Positions 5,844 through 9,320 of a DNA stretch of 9,320 bases are shown piece by piece. The notes under the pieces were generated by a model, which searched no databases, was not told the origin of the DNA, and saw only the letters and a list, made by a program, of their open reading frames with translations. Source of the DNA: Thermoplasmata archaeon (lineage in GTDB: Archaea; Thermoplasmatota; SW-10-69-26); the NCBI GenBank assembly GCA_003561665.1, contig PWVY01000298.1, positions 1 to 9,320 of the forward strand, in the 5' to 3' direction. The number at the start of each line of letters is the position of its first letter. The stretch's first letter is position 1. A program made the position numbers and the translations under genes.

Positions 5844-5850
5844 TCACCTC
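5844..5850 (-). promoter_or_regulatory. Ribosome binding site GAGGTGA (minus strand)
   Basis: The minus strand reads GAGGTGA, a full match to the usual anti-Shine-Dalgarno complement GGAGGTGATC, with a 6-base spacer to ATG 5837. It sets the start of paralog 2. Confidence 0.7.
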
Positions 5851-5963
5851 AGCCCCTCCTCTCACGACAACGTTGCTCGGATACGATGACCCCGTACAAA
5901 CCAGCCGGTCACGCCCCAAGACCGAGCACGGCGGCCGGAATCCATCGCTCCAGACACGAGCCA

Positions 5964-6001
5964 GCGAGAGGAAGGTCTCGCAGCAGATACAGAACGAGAC
6001 C
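5964..6001. repeat. Two mutually exclusive hairpins
   Basis: GCGAGA (5964-5969) can pair with TCTCGC (5976-5981) across a 6-base loop. GGTCTCG (5974-5980) can instead pair with CGAGACC (5995-6001), 7 perfect pairs across a 14-base loop. The two share the same central strand, so only one can form at a time, the layout of an attenuator or riboregulator. Neither is followed by a T-run. The stems are short enough that chance cannot be excluded. Confidence 0.3.
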
Positions 6002-6170
6002 CGCACCATTTCAGCACCACGTAACAGGAACTCAGGACCACAAGTCTCCCTTTGGTATCGAAAACGACGATTCCCCCACGACCACAACACCGTCCCCAGG
6101 AACAAGCCCTCCCCCCTAACCCGACCCTCCGTTCGCCAACCTTTTCCCCCGAACGCTCCGAGCCTCAACC

Positions 6171-6998
6171 ATGGAGACATCCAACGACGCCTCAACCCGC
6201 GTTCGAGCCCTCCTCGAAACCGGCCCATACCCCATCCTAACCACGACCTCAGAAGAGACCATCGAAACCGCGAACCCCCCCGCTCATAGCCTCTTCGGAT
6301 ACCTCCCCCCCCGCCTCCATGAATCACACCGCAACGATCTCATCCCTGACCTCACAAACTCCACCCTGAACCCGATCCATACCGGCCAGCACAGCAACGG
6401 AACAACCTTCCCCCTGACCGTGCATCGATCCACAAACAACCACAGAACCTACCTATGGCTCCAAGACCTCCGAAAACCAACCCCTCCCTTCGATGTGAAC
6501 AAACCTCTCCAAGCCGCCCTCGAACACCTCACCCCGATCCGCGAACAACACGACGCTCACCTCACACACGACATACTCTCTCCCTCCCCCTCGCATCCAC
6601 CTCAACTCGAAAACATCCTAACAACCATCCTCACCCATGCCATCCTGAACGTCACCAACGATCGCCCGCGAATCCACATCACCAGCGAAGAAGCCCCCCA
6701 TGAGATTCGGTACGCCATCATCACGAACCTCCCCCGTCGAAGGAACCCCTCCGGTCAACCTGGCCTGAAGGCGTGCCGGAGGATCCTCAAAGCCCACGGC
6801 GGAGATCTTACCCTCCAACCCCCCGATCGCTCCTCCCTTCCCGCGCGAACGGAACCAACCGAAATACCGCCAGGGCAAGGAGCCATGTTCCTCCTCACGC
6901 TTCCCTCAATCACACACAAAACCAAGGAGCAGCGCCCGACAGGGAAGAGAAAGGAAGATTTTCCCCTACAAACCGAACCTTGGCGTGAACAACCATAG
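6171..6998 (+). CDS. PAS protein with a degenerate histidine-kinase ATPase domain
   Basis: A 275-residue putative sensor. Residues 10-100 fit a PAS domain: an initial helix RVRALLETGPYPILTT, then ETANPPAHSLFGYLP (32-46), and the closing strands HSNGTTFPLTVHR (74-86) and TYLWLQDL (93-100). Residues 146-247 resemble a HATPase_c domain: LENILTTILTHAILNV (146-161) at the N-box, SGQPGLKACRRILKAHGGDL (194-213) at the G2 region, and GQGAMFLLTLP (236-246) at the last box. The N-box Asn is His156, no DxGxG G1 motif is found, and no clear phospho-accepting H-box lies in the short linker (110-140). It probably cannot phosphorylate, so a pseudokinase or ligand-sensing role is likely. No membrane segment is seen. 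The stop is 51 bases before paralog 3, which suggests an operon. The last 25 residues are a polar tail. Confidence 0.7.
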   Translation: METSNDASTRVRALLETGPYPILTTTSEETIETANPPAHSLFGYLPPRLHESHRNDLIPDLTNSTLNPIHTGQHSNGTTFPLTVHRSTNNHRTYLWLQDLRKPTPPFDVNKPLQAALEHLTPIREQHDAHLTHDILSPSPSHPPQLENILTTILTHAILNVTNDRPRIHITSEEAPHEIRYAIITNLPRRRNPSGQPGLKACRRILKAHGGDLTLQPPDRSSLPARTEPTEIPPGQGAMFLLTLPSITHKTKEQRPTGKRKEDFPLQTEPWREQP

Positions 6999-7049
6999 CC
7001 TCCTGAGCCTTATGACGAGGTTCGCCCAGAGGCGAGGGATGGTGGCCTC

Positions 7050-7763
7050 ATGCCTCGTCACGATACGGCAACTAATCCCCTCTCCGACACCTTGAAGCTC
7101 TTGGCAGACCCCAACAGGCTCGACCTTCTCCAACAGCTTCGTGAACCGAAGATCGTCGACGAGATCGAGATGACCCCTTCTCGAGCCTCCAATGAGGCGA
7201 ACCCTAACCGCCAGCTAACCCGCCAAGCGATCCGCCATCACCTGCGACAACTCCGCGAAGCAAACCTCGTCATCGTTTCTGAGCGAGAACGTGATGATGG
7301 CCGCCACGTTAGCGAATTCAAAGTGAACGAGCAAGCATTCTATGACATCGTGGAGAAGCTGCACAACTTGAACGCGTACATCGGTCGATCCTCGAACGGC
7401 AACACCTCCGACAACTACGAGGACGGATGGCAGGCTGGGCCCAAACTCGTATTGGTACGCGGGCTTTACGACGGCCAAGTTTATCCCCTCAACGAAGGGC
7501 ATCGTTCTCCTCCTCGAGGTTGGGTGATCGGTCATGGGGAGGAATGCTCCGTGAAGGTCGATTACGATCCCCATGTCGCTTCTGAGGATGCCGAGATCCT
7601 TCCTCGCAACGAAGCCCCAGGGTACAAGCTCATCGACCTTCGCACGTCCCATCATCGAACCATTGTGAACGGTAACCCGGTCGAATTCGGTGGCGAGGAA
7701 GCTTTGGAACACGGTGATGTCCTAAAGGTTGGATCCTCGGTGTTCGTGTTCCATGAACAGTGA
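7050..7763 (+). CDS. ArsR-like winged helix fused to an FHA-like domain (paralog 3)
   Basis: A 237-residue paralog. The winged helix spans about 10-80 (LKLLADPNRLDLLQQLREP, VDEIEM, recognition helix LTRQAIRHHLRQLREANLV at 56-74). A linker helix (95-110, QAFYDIVEKLHNL) and a polar loop (112-126) lead to the FHA-like part (about 131-234). The phosphate-binding motif is altered: WVIGHG (158-163) has His where FHA has Arg, ASEDAEI (177-183) lacks the Ser and His of SxxH, and HHRTIVNG keeps only the later VNG. It is the most diverged of the three, and its C-terminus (VFVFHEQ) lacks the YHGP ending of the others. Codon use is also more mixed. The stop overlaps the next start as GTGA. AGAGGCGAGGG at 7028-7038 may act as an RBS. 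CTTATGA near 7010 is a weak promoter candidate, but co-transcription with the PAS gene is likelier. Confidence 0.84.
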   Translation: MPRHDTATNPLSDTLKLLADPNRLDLLQQLREPKIVDEIEMTPSRASNEANPNRQLTRQAIRHHLRQLREANLVIVSERERDDGRHVSEFKVNEQAFYDIVEKLHNLNAYIGRSSNGNTSDNYEDGWQAGPKLVLVRGLYDGQVYPLNEGHRSPPRGWVIGHGEECSVKVDYDPHVASEDAEILPRNEAPGYKLIDLRTSHHRTIVNGNPVEFGGEEALEHGDVLKVGSSVFVFHEQ

Positions 7764-8038
7764 GGAGCATGGAGGCGATTCTCACGAGCATCAACTCGGG
7801 GACACCTTCTAGTATCCTCCTGAGGGAGTCTCCCCTTACCATGTCCTCTACCGCCTCCGTCTGTGCCTCCCAGGAGGGAAAGAAGGAAGCCAACGATTCG
7901 CTTCGTCAGCCTGGAAGAAACACGTCAACGGTGGATCAGTTCCAGGAGGAGCGCAAACGCCGAGGGCCCATCGTGTGGATGCTCGTGCTGGCTGGGCTCG
8001 GCGTCCTGGGTTTTTTCCTGGATCTGTTCACGATATAG
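7760..8038 (+). CDS. Small tail-anchored membrane protein
   Basis: A protein of up to 92 residues with a polar, Ser/Gln/Lys-rich N-terminal part and one membrane segment at the very C-terminus (71-91, core IVWMLVLAGLGVLGFFLDLF), preceded by basic EERKRRG, so the N-terminal part should lie in the cytoplasm. The GTG start overlaps the stop of paralog 3 as GTGA, which argues for co-translation with the regulator. ATG 7769, ATG 7841 (65 residues) and GTG 7931 (36 residues) are possible later starts, and the N-terminal 30 residues are not convincing. No family is recognised. It may hold the HTH-FHA protein at the membrane or report membrane state to it (inference). The 3' end overlaps the convergent GH57 gene by 11 bases. 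Confidence 0.55.
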   Translation: MRSMEAILTSINSGTPSSILLRESPLTMSSTASVCASQEGKKEANDSLRQPGRNTSTVDQFQEERKRRGPIVWMLVLAGLGVLGFFLDLFTI

Positions 8039-9233
8039 CGGGTATACGCCTAGCCTTCTTGGTCCTCTTCTCGATCTCTTTTATCGCGTTTCGGTAGTTG
8101 ATGTAAGCAACGTACGGCGAGTCGTAAGGGGAAAAGTACGAGTGGATGGCTTGATCGGCGAGCTGCTTGGTGGAGCAATAATAGAGGTGATCGCTGGTTT
8201 GTAGCCGCCGCCATGCTTCCACAAGAGGGGGTTCTTCTTGTTCTTTCACTGCGGTTTCGAGTTCCTGCAGTGAGTTGAAGCATTCGTGTTGCATCTTGTT
8301 GTGTAGCCATGCTGAGACATCGCGCTCTTGGTCAGCCCAGGAGATCGCGTAGGGGGCATCGATCTCCCCTCGAGGCGGGTGAACATCGATGATCTCGCTT
8401 GGTAACGCGAAGGAAAGATCCGGTCGTTTTGCAACCTCTTTTGGAAGGTGCTCAAGGAACTCGAAGATGCCCGTTTCGGGCCACTGATGTTCACCGAACG
8501 TTTCGTAGTCCATGAAGAGGTTGATCGTTTCGCCAGGAGTCTGGGAGAGCCACGCGGCGTATTTGTCCGCCGTTAGGGGTCCTTGGGACCAGTCGGAGGA
8601 TGAGAAGCGGAACGCGATGTCATCGCTTAGGGGGTAGTGTTTGAGAAGAACCTTCAAGTCCGCTTCGGGGGGGCTGGAGGCGTAAACATGGGTCGGGGGT
8701 CGCTCTCCAAGGATCTTCTCGGTTCCTTCGGTGAGGATGGCCTTGTATCCCAGGTCATGGATGCGTCGAGCGATGCGGTTGTCATAGATGAGTTCGGTGT
8801 TGCGGAAGACGTTGGGGGATTGGTCAAAGAGCCGTTCTGTGAGGTCGTGATGCATCTTGATTTGCGCTTCGAATTCGGAAGGGTCGTCCCAGAGGCCACT
8901 TAACGAGTGGTGGTAGGTTTCCGCGAGGAACTCCACGGACCCGGTGTCTGCGAGGTCCTGGAACGAATCGATGATGCGCGGTTCGTATCGTGCGGCTTGC
9001 TCGAGGAAGATCCCTGTGATGGAGTAGGCGACTCGGAAGGCGCCATCGGTTCGCTGGATGAGGTCAAGGATGAGGTTGTTGGCTGGGAGGTAGCATTTTT
9101 CGGCTGCTCGTTGGAGGATCCTTTCGTTTGCTTCGTCATTCCATAGGTCGTAGCCTGTGGCTGAATCGAAGGCTTGGATGCGACGGAGCCGGGCGGGTTG
9201 GTGTACTTGGAAATAGAAACAAATCTTGGTCAT
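8028..9233 (-). CDS. GH57 family alpha-glucan hydrolase or transferase
   Basis: A 401-residue intracellular glycoside hydrolase of family 57, a retaining (beta/alpha)7-barrel family acting on alpha-glucans. The conserved regions appear in order: VHQPAR (10-15), GSVEFLAETYHHSL (98-111), FRNTELIYDN (143-152, with Glu147 at the nucleophile position), LFMDYETFGEH (239-249, with Asp242 at the acid/base position) and a helical C-terminal part with FALPSEII (275-282). There is no signal peptide, so it acts on an internal polymer, probably glycogen-like. About 400 residues is the length of the short archaeal alpha-amylase-like subgroup; amylase, branching and 4-alpha-glucanotransferase activities cannot be told apart here. 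ATG 9233 is fixed by an ATGA overlap with the upstream glycosyltransferase and an RBS at 9244-9248. Confidence 0.9.
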   Translation of the reverse strand: MTKICFYFQVHQPARLRRIQAFDSATGYDLWNDEANERILQRAAEKCYLPANNLILDLIQRTDGAFRVAYSITGIFLEQAARYEPRIIDSFQDLADTGSVEFLAETYHHSLSGLWDDPSEFEAQIKMHHDLTERLFDQSPNVFRNTELIYDNRIARRIHDLGYKAILTEGTEKILGERPPTHVYASSPPEADLKVLLKHYPLSDDIAFRFSSSDWSQGPLTADKYAAWLSQTPGETINLFMDYETFGEHQWPETGIFEFLEHLPKEVAKRPDLSFALPSEIIDVHPPRGEIDAPYAISWADQERDVSAWLHNKMQHECFNSLQELETAVKEQEEPPLVEAWRRLQTSDHLYYCSTKQLADQAIHSYFSPYDSPYVAYINYRNAIKEIEKRTKKARRIPAIS

Positions 9234-9320
9234 TTGTTTGATCCCTCCCAGGATTTGGAGCGTCGTGTGAGGTTCTCGTAGATTCTCCGGGTTTGGAGGC
9301 AGCAGTCTGTCCAGGTGAAG
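9230..9320 (-). CDS. C-terminus of a glycosyltransferase (5'-partial)
   Basis: A minus-strand frame open from the window edge encodes the last 29 residues of a protein: FTWTDCCLQTRRIYENLTRR, then SKSWEGSNK. Phe/Trp followed by a helix ending in YENL is the usual end of GT4/GT5-type glycosyltransferases (the FSW...A..T...Y pattern). The stop overlaps the GH57 start as ATGA. A glycosyltransferase coupled to GH57 is a known archaeal arrangement for making and trimming alpha-glucans, which supports the assignment despite the short sequence. Confidence 0.65.
   Translation of the reverse strand, partial: FTWTDCCLQTRRIYENLTRRSKSWEGSNK
9244..9248 (-). promoter_or_regulatory. Ribosome binding site GGAGG (minus strand)
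   Basis: The minus strand reads GGGAGGGAT with GGAGG 10 bases before the GH57 ATG, inside the 3' end of the glycosyltransferase gene. It supports re-initiation at the ATGA overlap. Confidence 0.5.

Larger units (their letters stand above)
5838..6170. other. Divergent intergenic region without a supported gene
   Basis: These 333 bases separate paralog 2 (minus) from the PAS protein (plus) and must carry their promoters. The frames open across the region give Arg/Pro/Ser-rich translations with no domain, so I call no gene. It holds several short inverted repeats: 5906-5910 with 5920-5924 (CGGTC/GACCG), 5945-5949 with 5963-5967 (TCGCT/AGCGA), and the overlapping hairpins listed separately. No strong TATA box is seen; CTTTTCC at 6142-6148 sits about 26 bases before ATG 6171. 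Confidence 0.4.

Noticed and set aside
5839..6327. Long open frames on both strands (5839-6327 minus, 5873-6289 plus)
   Set aside because: The translations are Arg/Gly/Trp- or Arg/Pro/Ser-rich with no domain, and they overlap the start of the PAS gene, whose product has recognisable domains.
6999..7050. Replication origin at the skew switch
   Set aside because: No origin recognition box repeats, AT-rich unwinding element or Orc1/Cdc6 gene is visible in the window.
1..9320. CRISPR arrays, insertion sequences, rRNA genes
   Set aside because: No regularly spaced direct repeats, transposase-like product, terminal inverted repeats or rRNA-like conserved stretches were found on either strand.

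Overview
The window reads as a chromosomal segment of a GC-rich archaeon. Signs of this are a bacterio-opsin-activator type HTH (HTH_10), a small euryarchaeal MarR-like winged-helix protein with an LPPSAK...RTVRYAL-like core, a TATA-like box with an AGGAGG site 45-50 bases before a TTG start, several starts with no Shine-Dalgarno site (compatible with leaderless mRNAs), and a GH57 glycosidase coupled to a glycosyltransferase. A euryarchaeal source (Thermoplasmatota or a haloarchaeal relative) fits best. Finer placement is not supported by what is visible.

Layout. (1) 3-718: the 3' end of a Pro/Glu-rich protein with two C-terminal membrane segments, coupled through ATGA to a 76-residue protein with two membrane segments. 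(2) 752-1060: promoter, RBS and a small winged-helix regulator. (3) 2706-1211, minus: a 98-residue protein and a class-V (SufS-like) cysteine desulfurase, coupled through a TTGA overlap, with a divergent hotdog thioesterase at 2787-3194. (4) 3292-8038: a signalling and regulator island. It holds three paralogous proteins that each join an ArsR-like winged helix to an FHA-like C-terminal domain (3292-4008 +, 5837-5109 -, 7050-7763 +). Between them lie a Bat-type HTH_10 regulator (4426-5121) and a PAS protein with a decayed histidine-kinase ATPase region (6171-6998). A small tail-anchored membrane protein is coupled to the third paralog (7760-8038). (5) 9320-8028, minus: the C-terminus of a glycosyltransferase and a GH57 glycosidase, a typical archaeal alpha-glucan pair.

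The most unusual part is the 417-base gap at 4009-4425. It carries two separate long GC helices (4096-4111/4161-4176 and 4281-4297/4340-4358). Their arm sequences differ, but both enclose loops with the same two motifs in the same order: CCTCACC, then CTGGNCGCTCAC 8-10 bases later. The G-U pairs in the first helix work only on the plus strand. This looks like a tandem, covarying structured RNA, either a leader of the Bat-type gene or an independent ncRNA.

How the genes may work together (inference): the three HTH-FHA proteins probably bind DNA through the winged helix and sense or dimerise through the FHA-like domain. Canonical phosphothreonine-binding residues are mostly replaced, so the domain may have a new ligand. 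The PAS/pseudo-ATPase protein lies just upstream of the third paralog and the tail-anchored protein just downstream, which suggests a PAS - HTH-FHA - membrane module. From about 1.2 to 7.0 kb the plus strand is strongly C-rich whichever way the genes point, and it is G-rich on both flanks. That suggests a segment with a different replication-strand or inversion history.
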